64,000 bases of DNA, from the NCBI RefSeq assembly GCF_036323735.1, contig NC_086022.1:71492702-71556701 (forward strand), read 5' to 3'. Position 1 is the first letter of the stretch. The number at the start of each line of letters is the position of its first letter. The translations under genes were made by a program, and so were the position numbers. Under the pieces are notes generated by a model, which was given only the letters and a program-made list of their open reading frames with translations, ran no database searches and was not told where the DNA came from. Shown piece after piece: positions 1 to 13,501 of the stretch. This DNA is from Rattus norvegicus (taxonomy: Eukaryota; Chordata; Mammalia; Rodentia; Muridae).

Positions 1-122
1 GATGCATACATCTTCCAATGCTTAGCAACTTCTGAACCTCTAGTCCCTAAGTGACAATAGTCTCCCCTGCCAACATCTTCAAGGGGCAAAATCAACTTTC
101 ATTGAGAGCCGCTGATAGAGTA

Positions 123-124
<2 letters not shown>

Positions 125-182
<58 letters not shown>
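125..182. repeat. (GT)n microsatellite
   Basis: 29 uninterrupted GT units, followed by degenerate TATG-rich sequence to about 560. Confidence 0.95.
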
Positions 183-185
<3 letters not shown>

Positions 186-956
186 ATACTTGGATAGTGA
201 ATAGGCCAAAATTGCTTTGTATATTTAATATGATATATATGTAGTGTACAATGTGTGCTATGTGTTATGTGTATATGTGTTATGTATGTCATAGTGTATG
301 AAGTAAACCTGTAAGTTGAATGAAGTATATATGTCGGTGGTACATAGTATGTTTGGGATGTGGTATGGGCAGTATGCAGAATATGTACTACATATATGTA
401 GTATATACATATGTATGTGGTACAGTTGGCATACATATATTACTTTTACTGTTGTGTGATGAGTGGTTTGTATGCAAGTGTGCCTTATATGCATATACGC
501 ATATGTGCTGCTTGTTGAATATGTATGTGTTGTGTTGTTATATGCATATGTAGCAGATAGCTTGTTCATATATGTGAGTTGCACATTTATGGTGTGTGGG
601 CACGTGTATCCATGTCTAAAGCTCTTTGTAGTCACTGTGGAGCTCTGGATTTCTGGGTTCATTATCCTTTCCAGCTCTTCCTCTCTTGTTCTAGTGACTC
701 TTTCTGCCCATGCTTCTTATTCTGGTCCCTCCAGGAAAATGTCTGTAGGTGGTTTGGTCAGCAGAAGATTTGCTGGCAGGCAGTGGGGTCTTCAGGGATG
801 AAGCTAGGGCAGGCCAGGGAGGACAGAGAGATCAAAACCAGTGCTCGCTGAGAGTGGAGTTTGTTCCAGTCACTGGGTTCAAAAGCCTTGAGTGCCAACT
901 CATAAAGCCAGTGGACGAGCTGGACAGGTTAGCAGGTAAACGGGCACATACCACAG

Positions 957-981
957 ACACACACACACACACACACACACA
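957..981. repeat. (AC)n microsatellite
   Basis: About 12 AC units. Confidence 0.9.
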
Positions 982-2050
982 GCACCACCCAGGGGCTGCC
1001 ATATCTGATTGGGAGGCTGGCAGACTGGGCTCTCGTGCTAGCTCTGTTGCATCTGTGAATGAAAGACAGTTTGTGCCGAAACCCTTCAAGGTCCTTTTCA
1101 ACTCAAACATCCTGTGATTCTGAAGAAATAGGAGTCAGGTGCAGATTCATGTGTACATAAAGACACTTCAGTTTTCACAGGTCAGGAGGTCTAATTTCTT
1201 GCAGAACTTTTGTATACCTTTCCCCCAAATGTGCCTTTGTTCCCCTTCTCTTCCTCCTGTCAACTGCTGTTGTAGCTCCATTAATTTGCCCCATAGTAAT
1301 TAATGCTGTGATCATTTCCTGCTGCCTCCTGCGCAGGCCCCACTGAGCTTTACAACATGAGAAGCACTCTGGAGTTTCCCACTCTCTGTTTCTTTTGAAA
1401 GTTCTAGAGAAGGGACTAAATAGGATGGCTGAAAGGCCAAGGTGCTAACCACTGGCCCCTAGGGAGGCCAAGGCCATGCTGAGCAGTACCAGGAAGCCGT
1501 TTCTATTTTCTGAGATGCATGTGTGCACATTTTTGACAGTAATTAATGCATATTTCATTTGAAAATGTATCACTGTGTTGGAGCAATGTTTTTTGTTGTG
1601 GGTTGGTTTTGTTTTGTTTTGTTCTTCAGTTTTTCAGGTTTTTTGTTTGTTTGTTGTTTTGTTTTTTTGGCATGGGGCACTGTGTAAGTGTGAGCATTTC
1701 TGTTTTCTGGTGTCCTATGACTAGTTTGTGCATTTTAAAATCTACACTGCCCTCTGCTTTGCAGGCTTCACCTAGGTCATATATGGGTATATGGATGGGA
1801 GCATCTACCCTCCTATTGTCCTCTTTCCTCCACTTACTTCCTTGATCTAACTCTGCCACCTTCCTAGACACATTACTAGTGGGAGACTGTTTGGCTCCAC
1901 CCTGATGAGACTGGGTGCATTCATTCTGAGTTCCACCTTGGGAATGCTCATACTGATGGTGGCACCTGCCTAACCCAGTCAATGAGTCAGGCACTTGTTC
2001 CTCAGTACCCAACTCAGAAGATATCTGGGGAGGGTCTGACCTTTGTGGCT

Positions 2051-2081
<31 letters not shown>

Positions 2082-2086
2082 TTTTT
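2051..2086. repeat. (TTTA)n microsatellite
   Basis: About nine TTTA units ending in a T run. Confidence 0.9.
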
Positions 2087-4727
2087 TTGAGGAACTTGGT
2101 GATAGCTATCATGGTTTTGTGAGAAAACTTTAGAGGAAGCTCGCATGAATCCTAGGGACCCTTCAACCTCTGACATCACTCACTCAGCACCAGGTTAGAT
2201 GTCACTTAGGCCCCAGCAGGGGCCCCCTGGAGATATGATGTGTAAAACAAGGTATCAAAGTCCACAGCCTGCCCCTGGGTGAGCCGCAGTCCTACAGGCC
2301 TTGTTTTCCCCAGACCTGTTTTTGTTCTGTTGCTTCCTTCTTCAGTTCTCTTCCCCACCAGCCAGGCGGTCATCTTCCTCCCAAAGCAGGACCTCAATCT
2401 TCTTCATCTCACTCACTGTTCCTGCATCTTCTTGTCTGCAGAACCAAGGAGGAGGAAGACTGAAGAAGTACACACAGTACTCCAAGCCAATGAACTTTGG
2501 CATGCCATGCAGAGTTTGCTAAGGTGGGTTGACTTCCTAGAAGAGAAAAGCAGAGAGAGCAATTTATTTTCTATTTTTTATTTTCAGTCGTGCAGCTGTA
2601 TTCCAGCTTCGATGCTGTCAGAAACCTGACCTTGACTAGTCACTGATCATTAGAGTTCCTGATTTGTAAAACTAAAAACTCAGTGTCTTAAGGACCCTTG
2701 TTCCCCATTCCTTTCTCAGTCATTTCAGGCCACTCCCCTCAACTTCCCTGAGCTGGAATGAAGGCATTTTCACCTGGAGGAGCTTCTTAGAAATGGTTCT
2801 TACCTTCTCTGGTCAAGTCAACACTTCCATACGTAAATAACACCTGCAAGTGCTCCACTAGGAGACAAAAGAGAAAGCAACAGGTAAATTAGGGCAAACA
2901 AGCTTCTGATCACCTTCTAGCTCTGGGTAGAGAAATGGTGATGATTTCCAATCTTGGCTGTTTCTAGAATTCATAAAGCAAAACAGGAAGGAAAGTGGGT
3001 GTGTAGCACCTCTGGTCAAACAAGAGTAAGCAGGCTTACTATTCCAGGGTAACATCTCTGAATTCTAGGTTCACATCCACCATCTGTTTCTATTCTTCAT
3101 GAATTATCTGTTTATTCAGCCAAAGATTTGGAGAGGTGGATGAGCTACTGAGAGACTAGAAGAAATAGTATTGTTTAGGGCTCAGGCGATGGTCCTGAAT
3201 TTCATTGTGGTTGTTCGAACTCCCCTTTGGAAAGAGTATTATTTGATTCTAGCAAGAGCCTTTCAGAAGCACATTTTATCACTGATCTTTCCCCCGGATT
3301 TGTTCCCACCTGCACTTATTCTTTTTCTCTCTCCACCCCAAGAAACTCAGTGAAAGGGCAGCCGGTGATAAGAACTCTTTCAAATTTTATTTATTCAACA
3401 CAAGCACTCACTGAAACACCCCATCACCTCCGTCATAAAACTAAGACTTGTTAAAGAGTGAGGATGATTGTTTAATGTGTATAGACATGAGTAAAACTGT
3501 GGGCAGAAGTGACTTCTCAGTGATACAGATCTAAGTGGTCTGAGCTAAACACATGGAGGGATGGGGAACAGACATCACAGAGTGAGAGGAAATGTGCTAG
3601 GGACTGGAGGCCTACCTGAGGTTGGGGGAAGATTCTAACCCTGGAATCAAGATACAAGTCCTCATTTCTCACATGTGGGGGATTACGGCTTAACCTGTGA
3701 TATAAGGGGACCTGGGGTCCACTGGCAGGATGTTCCACGTCACAAAGGAGCACCAAGATTGGGCATAAGGGCCTGGAGAGATTCTGTGGTAGATACCTGA
3801 GCAGGGTGTGGTGGGAGACTGAGAGGAAATTGAAGAGGCAGCAGCCAAGGGGGCCAAGAAAAGGCGACCCAGCTAGGGACAAGGCAGGGACTGAAGCCAA
3901 ACATCACATTCTCTAGGTCACTGTTGGGCAATTCTGGGTCTACCTAGGCAGAGAATGTGAGGTCCCTCATCAGTCACTAAAATAACAGGAAATAGAGAGA
4001 AGGTGGGGTGTAGGGGGGGAGATTTTAGTTATTCTGCAACTCCTGACCATCTGTCCCCTTCCTGCCACTTGGCACAATTCCAGGACAAGGAACAAGGGAC
4101 TGTCCCATATGTAGATCTCCATATACACTCAGATGGGGATGTCTGAACATATCACCTGTGCTTATTCAGCATAGGTGTACTAGAATATGCATGAAGCTCT
4201 GGGGAATAGGAACAGAGTATGTGGTGAATGGATGTGAGCTGAATGAAGGATCTAATTGCCTTTTCATAGAGTTCTACTCATACAGAGCCTCATGCTGTCA
4301 CTGGGAGACAATTCCCACAGATGTCTCTCATTTGCCTTCCTTCTCTTCCTTCCCTTCTTCTGTCTCCAAGGTGCCACAAGGTCCAGGAATCATTTTGTTG
4401 TCTAGACTGAGCCATAAGTCCTTGCACACAGATCAGAGTGTACAAGGGAACCACCCTAACATAGGACTACCAGTGAGAGTTAATATTGAAATCACCACTC
4501 TTTGAGTTTGTGACCAAGACCATCTGTCCATTGTGGAGAGGGTTCTACTAAAGCATATTGAGAGGACACAAGTAGCCCTGAGCTTGGCATCACTTCAAAG
4601 TGTCACTGGGTTTCAGAATTTGTCAAGAAGGTACTGTTGGGTGGGTTAGTTGTCCACCTGTCCATATAGGCAAGTCAGGTAAGTCTTTCCAGGAGTCCAT
4701 AAGCCCTGGATTATCTTCCTGCTCTGA

Positions 4728-4885
4728 ACTACTCGGGCCTATGACCTCAACTGGACAGCTTGAGAATTAACTTCCTTGTCTGTAAAGTGGAACATTCATC
4801 CTGCCCTGTTAACTTTATAGGGCTGTTGTTAGGATTAAAGGTGATAATGGACATGAAAAGATTTTATACACTATAAAGTAAGGTA
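4728..4885 (+). repeat. MIR-like SINE fossil
   Basis: Contains the MIR core series 'cttccttgtctgtaaagtgg' followed by 'atagggctgttgttaggatt', the typical MIR 3' half. Diverged. Confidence 0.55.
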
Positions 4886-5034
4886 GGAATGCAAGGCACT
4901 TGCGTGATCAACGTTGTTTAGATGGGAGCATTTGAAACTCAAGAGTCTTAAGAGTTAGCTTTCTGAAAGGCGATAGAGCTGTCTCATCTCAAGCTGCATA
5001 CCTTACAATGGAAGCACTAGCTTTGAGGCCAAAA

Positions 5035-5150
5035 ACATGTGAGTTGTGAAGTCAGATTTGGTAGATTTCTGCTCGGGTGATCTTGGGCAAATAGTCCACC
5101 TGTCTGAAACCCAACTTCCTTGTCCACAAACTGAGCACAGTAATAGTTAC
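5035..5150 (+). repeat. MIR-like SINE fossil
   Basis: 'gaagtcagatttggtag', then 'gatcttgggcaaatagtcc' and 'aacttccttgtccacaaact' follow the order of the MIR consensus. Confidence 0.5.
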
Positions 5151-5619
5151 TTCACCTTTGGCAAGAAACTCACCTTTCTTTGGCCTTTCATTGTCTGTTT
5201 GTGAATGTGTATAATAGTGCATAATGGCAGTTAACTTATATGCTTGTGGGAATTAGGCATGACAGGTGTACAGGGCACCTGGCCCCTGTTAAATGTACAC
5301 TAATACATAACCTGTTTTGATCCCTTAGTCTTTGGAGACTCTCTTCTCTCCGAGAGCCCTTTCAGAGACCAGGTTAAATCCCATGAAATGGAAGTCCCAT
5401 TCCATTTCAGAGGTGAACAGATCCAAACTTTGATTGTCATCACCTACACAGGTAACTTTCTCTAATACTCACTGTATATGTCTTACCTCATCTATCCTAA
5501 GGAGGATGTTTACATATGATCATAGGTAGAGGAGAAACTCTCAGCTTAATTAGATATATTTCCCTGATAGGTTCTTCAACCAGATCAACCCTATCCAAGC
5601 TCAAGAGGATATCCAAAGT

Positions 5620-5827
5620 CAACGGTTCTCAACCTTCCTAATGCTGGAACCACTTAATATAGTGTTTCATGTTGTGGTGACCCTCAGCCATAAAATTATT
5701 TTCGTCTCTACTTCACAGCTGTAACTTTGCTACTGTGATAAATTGTAAACATCTCTGTTTTTGAGGCTCTGTGAAAGGTTATTCATTCCCTCCAAAGTGA
5801 TAGTGACCCACAGATTGAGAACTGCTG
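5620..5827 (+). mobile_element. URR1-type hAT (Charlie) non-autonomous element
   Basis: Begins CAACGGTTCTCAACCTTCC and ends GATTGAGAACTGCTG, imperfect terminal inverted repeats, with the internal 'ccataaaattattttcgt' of the rodent URR1 family. No clear 8-bp target duplication. Confidence 0.75.
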
Positions 5828-6568
5828 CCCCCAAGTAGTCTACTCCTTAAGCACCGGTCATTTACTGAAGTGTGGCCCAAGTGCTGCATTATTTCCTTTC
5901 CACACTTTGCAGTCAGTTCCATCAGTCTAGACTCATTGGTGATTGTGTGTGCTCATCTCTCTTCTTCTCATAGTGTACAGCAAATTACAGCACGAATGGC
6001 CTTCCTTGCTTTACCTGTTTCTTCCACTTTAAGGTCCTCTGAGGAAGAGCCAAACCACACTGTATTCTTATTTCTCTCCATTAGTGCCTTTGGTATAACG
6101 TTGAACTCTGGTTTGTGAAAAACAAACTGTGTCCCGGGGCTTACAAATCATTTAATATGTGTATTTACTTTCCAGGGTAAAGTGAGGCCAGTGTGGAAGA
6201 AAGAGACCAGAATGTGGCAAAACTAATGGGGAGAAGTGGCCATGAGAATTGGGAGTGTTGGTCAATCCACAGCCCACATACAAAGAAGTGTCTGGCCATC
6301 TGTTCCTGAAAGATTTATTGTCTTGAGGTGAGCAGGGTGCAGCAGGTGGGATGGAGAGGGCGGGGCACAGGCAGTAAAGCCACCTGTGTCTCCGGATTCT
6401 TCCATCTTTTCTGATGTGAGCCACCTCGTCACATGTGCCCCTACAGACCCATGACATGGTGGTAAGAAGTAAAGCTTGACTTATCGGGCTATGATGGGGC
6501 TATGATTCAAGGACTCAGTTTTTTCCACAGAGGCAGAAGGGAATATTGAGAGTTCCACCAAAGGAAAT

Positions 6569-6720
6569 GAAGTACAGAATATGGGGAGGGGAACACCCAT
6601 AGAGAAGGGGAGAGGGAGGGGCTACGGGGATGTTGGCCCGGAAACTGGGAAAGGGAATAACAAACGAAATGTAAATAAGAAATACCCAAGTTAATAAAGA
6701 TGAAAAAAGAAGTACAGAAT
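6569..6720 (+). mobile_element. 5'-truncated L1 3' end with target duplication
   Basis: About 128 bp of rodent L1 3' UTR ('ggggatgttggcccggaaac', then 'aatgtaaataagaaat') with an A-rich tail, flanked by the direct repeat GAAGTACAGAAT (6569-6580 and 6709-6720). Confidence 0.8.
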
Positions 6721-8894
6721 AGCACTCCTTTACAATGACCTTCTCTGAAATTGCTTTATATGGGCAGAGAGGAGGGAAAATGAAAGCCTAGGAGCGGGCT
6801 GGAGTCTAAGGAGTGCCTAAGGAAGAGAAGCTGATCATCCACTGGGGGGTTATAGTTTTTGATCCTAGGTCTCAAGAAAGGCTTTGAAGGACACAACCAT
6901 GTTCATTTCCCTGATATTTCTTTGATACTGCATTATTCTTATCCTTTGTAACCCTGAATTAGGAGGCAACTGGGAGCTAAGGAAGAACAGAGGGAATGAG
7001 AACAGACAGGGCCTGCACAGGCCAAGACGTTACAGTGCTACCTTGCATCATACAACCTTACCCTGCACGCTTTCACATGCACGCTGCTGTTTTGTCATCA
7101 CAACTGTGCTGGGTTGACAAGTCAGAAATCAAGATGATCACTGACTTCTGTCCAAGTTCCCTTGGCTAATCCCATTAGCAGAACTCAGGGTTAGAATTAA
7201 GTCTAGTCTTGAGTATATGATTCCTAAAGGACTCAGGTCTACAGAGGACTCAATTTATAGGAACAAGGAAGGAAGCAATTGCTTCTTGAGATCACCTTAG
7301 ATATGTCAAAGACCTACAGTGGTCACTGGCCAGAGAAATCCACAGTGGGACAAGGAGGTGGAGTCATGATGCTGTAGTGAAAATATCATCTCAGCCTCAT
7401 AGTAGACTTCCATAGTAGCTGAGTGAGGAAGGTGTCAGGACTTTGGTTCCAGAAGGCAGAGAACGAAGGCAGTTTGATTGAATAAGATAGGTCCGTAAGA
7501 GTCTTAAGCAGAAGCCTTCTACCTGGCACTGCTTGGATAGAAGCAGACTCACATTCTATTTCCAGCTGCAGCTCAGCCTTGCATAAGCCTCCGCACCCTC
7601 AGGCCCAATTGGCTCTAATTGCCACCTCCTCAATCTTGGGATGACAAAGAAGACCTACAAGCAGAGTAAAGAAGGTGTGACTAGCCCTTCCCCAGGTGGC
7701 TCCTGTCTGGCTGCTATGCCAAGCAGAGAGAATGGGCCACAAGGCCTGAACCTCTCCCACCAGGGTGACTACTTATCACCTGGTCAAAGTGTTTCTTTTC
7801 TTGGACTGGTTTTCGCCCTTTCTTCATTACCTCTTAAGAAACAATCATCCCTGTAACAAAGAGGTAAATAATTTGTGACCCCCTACGTCATAGTGTTATC
7901 TCAGCTTTTCAAAGTGTTCCTGATAGGGCTAAAGAGCCAATGCTTGGCTTTTCTCTCCAGCTCCTTTTCTGCCCATGGTCTAGGACTAACCCACTCTACT
8001 CTGGTTCTTATTAAACCAGCTCCCCCTTCTGTATTTCTCCCTCATTGTTTCTTCATATCTTTCAATTCTAGTGTGTCATATTTTATCTTGCATTTCTCTA
8101 ACTATGCCAAGCCCACTGGTGGTACTCTGATCCCTGGCCTCTTCTCCAAAGACTGAAGACAGAGTCATTCTTTAGGGACAGCTTGCACTTCTCACCAGAG
8201 TCTTGTCAAATCAATAACATACTTTGCAAGCATCTGAGAGGGAACATCATCTTAAGTTGATCGACACCTGTAGGAACGAAACAGAAACATTCTAATTCCT
8301 CCCCTGCCTCTGGCCTGCAGGACATGCAGGAGCAAGCACTTCCTGCATTCTCTCCGAAGGAACCAGGAAGGGGGCAAGGCAGGACGGGAAAATGGGAGTC
8401 ACTTTCAGCCATACTGGGACAGTTCCTTAGGCAAGCACAGCAGGGTATGTTTTATTCCACCTTGCATCTCATCTGCCTCCACTGCTGTCTAGGGAGCCCA
8501 TAAAGCAGGCTGTACAAGAACATCTTTCCTTGCTTTAACCCTTCAGGACACTTGTTACATCTGTAGAGCCTTACCAGATGTCCCTTTGTATTTGCTCTCC
8601 TCCTTTTGTGCCCTTGAATCCTCACTTGGAAATTAGTAGCTTGCCCAAATGTGCCTCACAGAGAGCATCACACATGGGTAGGTTCCAAAAGTTATGTCAA
8701 GACCTGCTGTAGGACACTTCTGACCAATATCTCTCACCTTTCTTCTTTTTCCTTTCTCCACTCCTTTAAATCCTTTATTTCTGCAGTTCTTTCTCTCTTT
8801 TTCCTCTTTTTTTCTCTCTTAAACATGTGTAGACATGCACAGAGAAGTATATTTAAGGGAACAACAAAATAAACAGTAGTAAGTTCATCATTTT

Positions 8895-9000
8895 AAAAAA
8901 ATCCATTCAGGGGGCTGGGGATTTAGCTCAGTGGTAGAGCGCTTACCTAGGAAGCGCAAGGCCCTGGGTTCGGTCCCCAGCTCCGAAAAAAAGAACCAAA

Positions 9001-9031
<31 letters not shown>

Positions 9032-9048
9032 AAAAAAAATCCATTCAG
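8895..9048 (+). mobile_element. ID SINE (BC1/tRNA-Ala type) with target duplication
   Basis: Body 8911-8985 carries the ID sequence with A box (ttagctcagtggtagagcg) and B box (ggttcggtccccagctcc), then an A-rich tail. The flanking repeat AAAAAATCCATTCAG is nearly perfect, so the insertion is fairly young. Confidence 0.92.
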
Positions 9049-9105
9049 GATATTCCACTCTTGTTATGCATATCTTTATTATAACTTCACCCAAAGGCAA
9101 GAGAT

Positions 9106-9111
<6 letters not shown>

Positions 9112-9136
<25 letters not shown>

Positions 9137-9141
9137 ACAAA
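9112..9141. repeat. (AAAAC)n simple repeat
   Basis: Six AAAAC units. Confidence 0.9.
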
Positions 9142-9224
9142 ACTAGTTCATGTATTGGGGGAGGAAAACTTAAAAGAAGTCATCATTTATATATTCAGTT
9201 AATGAATATTTATTTCATAATGCA

Positions 9225-9375
9225 TGGTACCAGAAATTGTACAAGGTCCTGAGAACACAAGAGTGAATAAAATGAATTTTGCCTCTGTGTCACTTATAGT
9301 CTAATAAGAAAAATAGATATTAAATAAGTGTAATAAAGTGTAAGAGAAAAATATAAGTTATCTGGAAACAAAATG
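9225..9375 (+). repeat. ancient LINE-2-like fossil
   Basis: 'aaggtcctgagaacacaag', 'gtgaataaaatgaattttgc', 'cttatagtctaataag' and 'attaaataagtg' follow a widespread mammalian LINE-2-like 3' pattern. Family assignment tentative. Confidence 0.4.
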
Positions 9376-9418
9376 GATGTGTTCTAATTTCCCTTGGGGT
9401 AAGGAATTAGACACACAG

Positions 9419-9492
9419 ACACAAGACACATAGACACACACACATACACACACAAACACACATAGACACACACACACACACACACACACAGA
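9419..9492. repeat. imperfect (CA)n tract
   Basis: CA repeat interrupted by GA, TA and AA units. Confidence 0.85.
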
Positions 9493-9904
9493 CAGACACA
9501 TGCCTGATTTTTAAAGTTTGAAGGAGAATGGATGCCAAGAGTAAGAAGATCTGTAAAGTCCTGTCAAGAGGGAGAAGTAGTATCCAGGAAATAAAAATAA
9601 CTCATTTGATGAATTACATTAGAAAGGAGAGATGCCCATAGAAACTGCAAAAGTTTAAGCAAGGAACTGCTTTTCCAAAGACAATTATTTGTGACAGCAG
9701 TTATATTTCACAAACAAATTTTAGATATAGTGTAGACCAGGGACCTGATAGGACCAAGAACTCACGCAAACAGAGCAGTCAAGAATATAATCCTGTCATG
9801 GAGAAGTTAAGATGTTGGTAGCCTGTTTTAGGAATGGCAACAGTTTGAAGAATTGAAAACAAATTTTCATTGTTTTTTGTTTGTTTTGTTTTGTTTGTTT
9901 TGGT

Positions 9905-10042
9905 TTGGTTCTTTTGAGTTTTGAGTTTTGAAACAGGGTCTCAGTATGTAGCCCAGGCTAACTTTGGATATATTTTCTGGTGTCTCTGCCATTGTCTTCT
10001 GAGTTTGGGGACTATAGGTGTATACTATTACACTTGACTTTG
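9905..10042 (-). mobile_element. B1-type SINE, minus orientation
   Basis: 'aaacagggtctcagtatgta' and 'gcccaggctaactttgga' are the complement of the B1 3' half; diverged. Confidence 0.65.
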
Positions 10043-10201
10043 GAAGGATATTTTCTAATGTTTCAACCATATGAAGTAGTATTTATAACATATCTATGAT
10101 AAAAAGAAAGAATTGCTTTTCTAATATGCTATACTTTGATATTCCAAGCGAAACATATAGATACAAGTTCTTTGTCACATTGACAGTATCTCTGGAAGCA
10201 T

Positions 10202-10325
10202 GCATACATTTTTTCCCTTTTTTTTTTTTTTTTCGGAGCTGGGGACCGAACCCAGGGCCTCGCGCTTGCTAGGCAAGTGCTCTACCACTGAGCTAAATCC
10301 CCAACCCCAACACGCATACATTTTT
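10202..10325 (-). mobile_element. ID SINE with target duplication, minus orientation
   Basis: Body 10217-10308 is the complement of the ID consensus preceded by poly-T. The direct repeat GCATACATTTTT lies at 10202-10213 and 10314-10325. Confidence 0.92.
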
Positions 10326-11734
10326 AATAGTAATAGTACTACAGCAAATAGATAAGGAACCAAAGTACTGGTAGAAAAAGTCATTTTTTGTGTGCTTAAT
10401 CAGAATTAGTTTACTTTAACGATAAGTAATGGGCTGTCTATCCATTGGTCTTGAACGTCCTTGATATGAGGGTTGAGACCGAGTATTAAGGATGATTCCC
10501 AGAACTGTGGTTTAGGAAATCTTGCCTGTTACTCTGACATTTAACATGGTTGAGGATATGGATAGAGATGCAAGTTTGATGATGAGTAAAACCTGAGCTC
10601 TAGGTGTCTATAAAACATCACAGTAGAACAAGTCTAACAGTGGGACATCTAAGTTGTTCATGCCTGGAGCTCAGAAGACAGATGTGAGATGAAAATAAAC
10701 CCTTCAAAACCATGAGCGCGTGTGTGGGATCTATGGCAGTAAGTAAGGTAATAAGAAAGAAAAAGCCCTGTAGACCAAAATTTTTATAAGTTGTGGTAAA
10801 GCAAAATCAGCCGGACTGGTAGGAAAGTGAAGAGTGTTGAATAGTCTTTTGTAATATATAGAGATCAGCAAAAACTGAGATGAATGAGTAGGTTTATCTT
10901 TAGGGAGATAACAAGAGTGGAATCTGTAGCATACAGAAAACTAGATCAAATCACAAAGGGCTGAGAAATCAGGGGAAGCCAGTAGATAGTGGAATCGACT
11001 CCTAAGACATTTCGTTTTGAAGAGGGAATAAAAGTGATGGGCGTTCAGCAACTGTTGGAGGGAGTTGGATTTGAAGGAGGGTGTTTAAATAATACAACGT
11101 CCTTGCTGTCGAAGGTGATGGAGAAAGAGAGGTTAGAGATGTCACAAATGAGAAAGGTCAGAAGAAGCAGAGATAGGTACATCCCTGGCATCTGAAAATG
11201 CAGAAGGAACTAGATCTTGGACAGTCTAAAACACAGATGAAGTTTAACTATACATAAGATGGAAGGGCTTCCACTATGAAAGAAAATAAAACTTAATCGT
11301 AACTCAGCCCTGTTAAGTTTCATACCAACAGAGGTCTGTGAACATTTTTTGTGATAGTTTACTATTGGCATACAGCTTTGAATATTTGTATTGGAATGCA
11401 CCTGTCTAAAACTTCCCAGACCTTACTTATTTCTTTGCTTTGCCAACAGCAACAGCATGTTTGACTCTCTGACTGAGGTGATGAGAGAAGGGTGTGGAGT
11501 ATGGCAGTCTCAAGATAAAAACAGGAACCTATGCTTTCAGCATCAAAGAGGATAACTTGCAAAGTAGAACCTAAAGAATAGACGGTCCTATAGAAAAAAA
11601 TGATCGAGCCATTTAAACAAAGAAAAATATGCCTCACCAATTATAAAGTACATTAGGATTCAAAGGAGATACTAGCACCTCAGACTCAGCCTCTGAAAAC
11701 CAGAAGGCAGTGCAGTGATAAAAATTAGTCCATA

Positions 11735-12420
11735 AATAATAGCATGAAAAGAGACTCAATATCCTTAGTCTTTAGGGAAAGGCAAATCAAAACTACAATG
11801 AGATAGCATTTCATACCCACTAGCAGAAGCTATAAAATGCTGAAGGCTACTATGGAAACATTATGGTAGTTTATCTAAAGTATTAAACATGGGGCTGTCA
11901 TGCAATACATCAGTTCAATTTCTAGGCATATGATTCTTCTACAACAGCAAAGAATTAGAGACAAGGGCCTCTATAGACATGCACACTTTATTTTCATAGC
12001 AGCAATGTTCACAGTAAACAGAAGATAAGAAAACTCATTGATAGATGGATGAATGAAGTAAGGTGTAGATATTCAGACTTAAAGAGAAATGAAATTCTGA
12101 TACCTCTAGAGAATAGAAGAAACCTTGAAACTACTATATTAAACAAAACAAGGCAAGTGCAACGGATCATGTCTTTTCCAGTCGGTTTTTAAATAAAGCA
12201 CCTACAATCAATTCATAGTCAGGAAGTAAAATAATGGTTATTGAGGACTAACGAGAAGGAATAGTAGAGAGTTATTGGTGGACAGGAGTTTTGGTGTCTG
12301 AGATGAAAACCTTTTGTAGATGAATACTAGTGATATTTATACAATAATCTGAATGTACTTTATACTGAAAATAGTAAAAATGATAAGTTTTATGTAATGT
12401 ATATTTTTTTGACATAAGAG
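11735..12420 (+). mobile_element. old L1 fragment (ORF2 end to 3' region)
   Basis: 'caaatcaaaactacaatgag', 'catacccactagcagaagct', 'cagcaatgttcacagtaaac' and 'gatggatgaatgaagtaagg' are landmarks of the L1 ORF2 end, here interrupted by stops and indels. It may form part of the Trpv5 3' flank. Confidence 0.7.
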
Positions 12421-12885
12421 AAAAATTAAAACAGGATAAGGAAATATTTTTTTCCTGTAGTTTTCTACATTGGGATTTGCTAGCTGGGAAGAGAGTCCTA
12501 GGAAGTCTAAAGAGATGGGAAGGATGTTCATGGTATGATGGTTCTTTCCACATTATACGTTATAGAATCGGGCAAGTTTCCTGACTTACTGCTTTCTGGT
12601 TCTATTCAAGGCACAAAATAGATGGTCTAGATGTCAACCCAAGATGACAATTAGCCTCCATTTCATATGCTCAGATGCCTGGTTCTCAGGAAATGAGCTT
12701 TAGAGGAACTTATAAGGTACATACAACACAAGATGGCCACTGCCCATACCCTCCAACTATTCATAACCATAGAATTCAGATTCTTGCAAATCAGCTCTCT
12801 CCTTCTCCCTGCCCACCCCTAACTACCCCTTTCTCTTCTACACCCTGGCCCACCTGGGGCTAGGTCTAGAGAAACAGAATTCTCT

Positions 12886-13183
12886 TCAGAAATGGTAGAT
12901 CTCCTCTCCGTCTCCCTCACCAAGGTCTTGTCCAAGATTCAAATGTCCCAGGGTGTTTCGACGGAGAATTTCCCATCCACGGTGGCTATTGCTGCTTAGG
13001 GATGTAGTCCTGGACAAAGGAGGCGTTTGCAGAACCACAGAGCCTCTAGCTAAAGTCCCAGTCTCAGTCCCAGAAGGCTGCTTCTCAGATAGTTGTTCTT
13101 GTACTTCCTCCTTGTCTGAAGATTTGAAAGCTTCCACATAGCGAAGTACTCGATACGGATTCTGCTCCTGGTGGTGTTCAACC
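12886..13183 (-). CDS. Trpv5: Trpv5 coding exon 15 (C-terminus)
   Basis: Encodes residues 625-723 and TGA. The tail is Ser/Thr- and Glu-rich, contains S-N-S-H-R-G-W-E-I-L-R-R-N-T and ends G-E-E-I-Y-H-F. Family knowledge places calmodulin contacts and protein-interaction sites in this tail. The nearest AATAAA on this strand is at 11987-11992, about 0.9 kb past the stop, inside an L1 fossil, so I do not assign a 3' end. Confidence 0.95.
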
Positions 13184-13438
13184 CTAGGAGGAAACAGAAT
13201 GACTCATTAGAGGATGGGGAATGTAGGCCATAGAGAGACGCAGAGGTGAGCATGGAGGAAATGAGATATTCATAAATAAACAAAGGGACAGAACTGAAGC
13301 AAGAAGAACATCTAGAATGAAAGAAAATGAACTGAAAGTTAACCTGAGAATGAGGTAATAGAACTAAGGAAGTCAGCTCTGGAGAGTAATGAAATGCATG
13401 CATGATGTGCTATATGTAGCAACATTAAGGGGGGGGAG

Positions 13439-13501
<63 letters not shown>

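Larger units (their letters stand above)
1..12885. other. intergenic flank downstream of Trpv5
   Basis: No exon of Trpv6 (the expected next gene on this side) or any other gene is recognised on either strand; all open frames are short and lack codon structure. 240-560 is low-complexity TATG-rich DNA. 1570-1670 is T/G-rich. The rest is unique or decayed repeat sequence plus the elements listed separately. Upstream control elements of Trpv6 could lie here, but no convincing direct-repeat-3 vitamin D element was found by eye. Confidence 0.7.

Noticed and set aside
1189..1202. AGGTCA-gg-AGGTCT as a nuclear receptor site for Trpv6
   Set aside because: Spacing is two bases, not the three of a vitamin D element; a single match of this kind is expected by chance.
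8911..8985. tRNA-like sequence with A and B boxes
   Set aside because: It is an ID SINE body with poly-A tail and target duplication, not a tRNA gene. The other two ID copies are the same.
11987..11992. AATAAA on the minus strand as the Trpv5 poly(A) signal
   Set aside because: About 0.9 kb past the stop and inside an L1 fossil; cannot be told from chance without 3'-end data.
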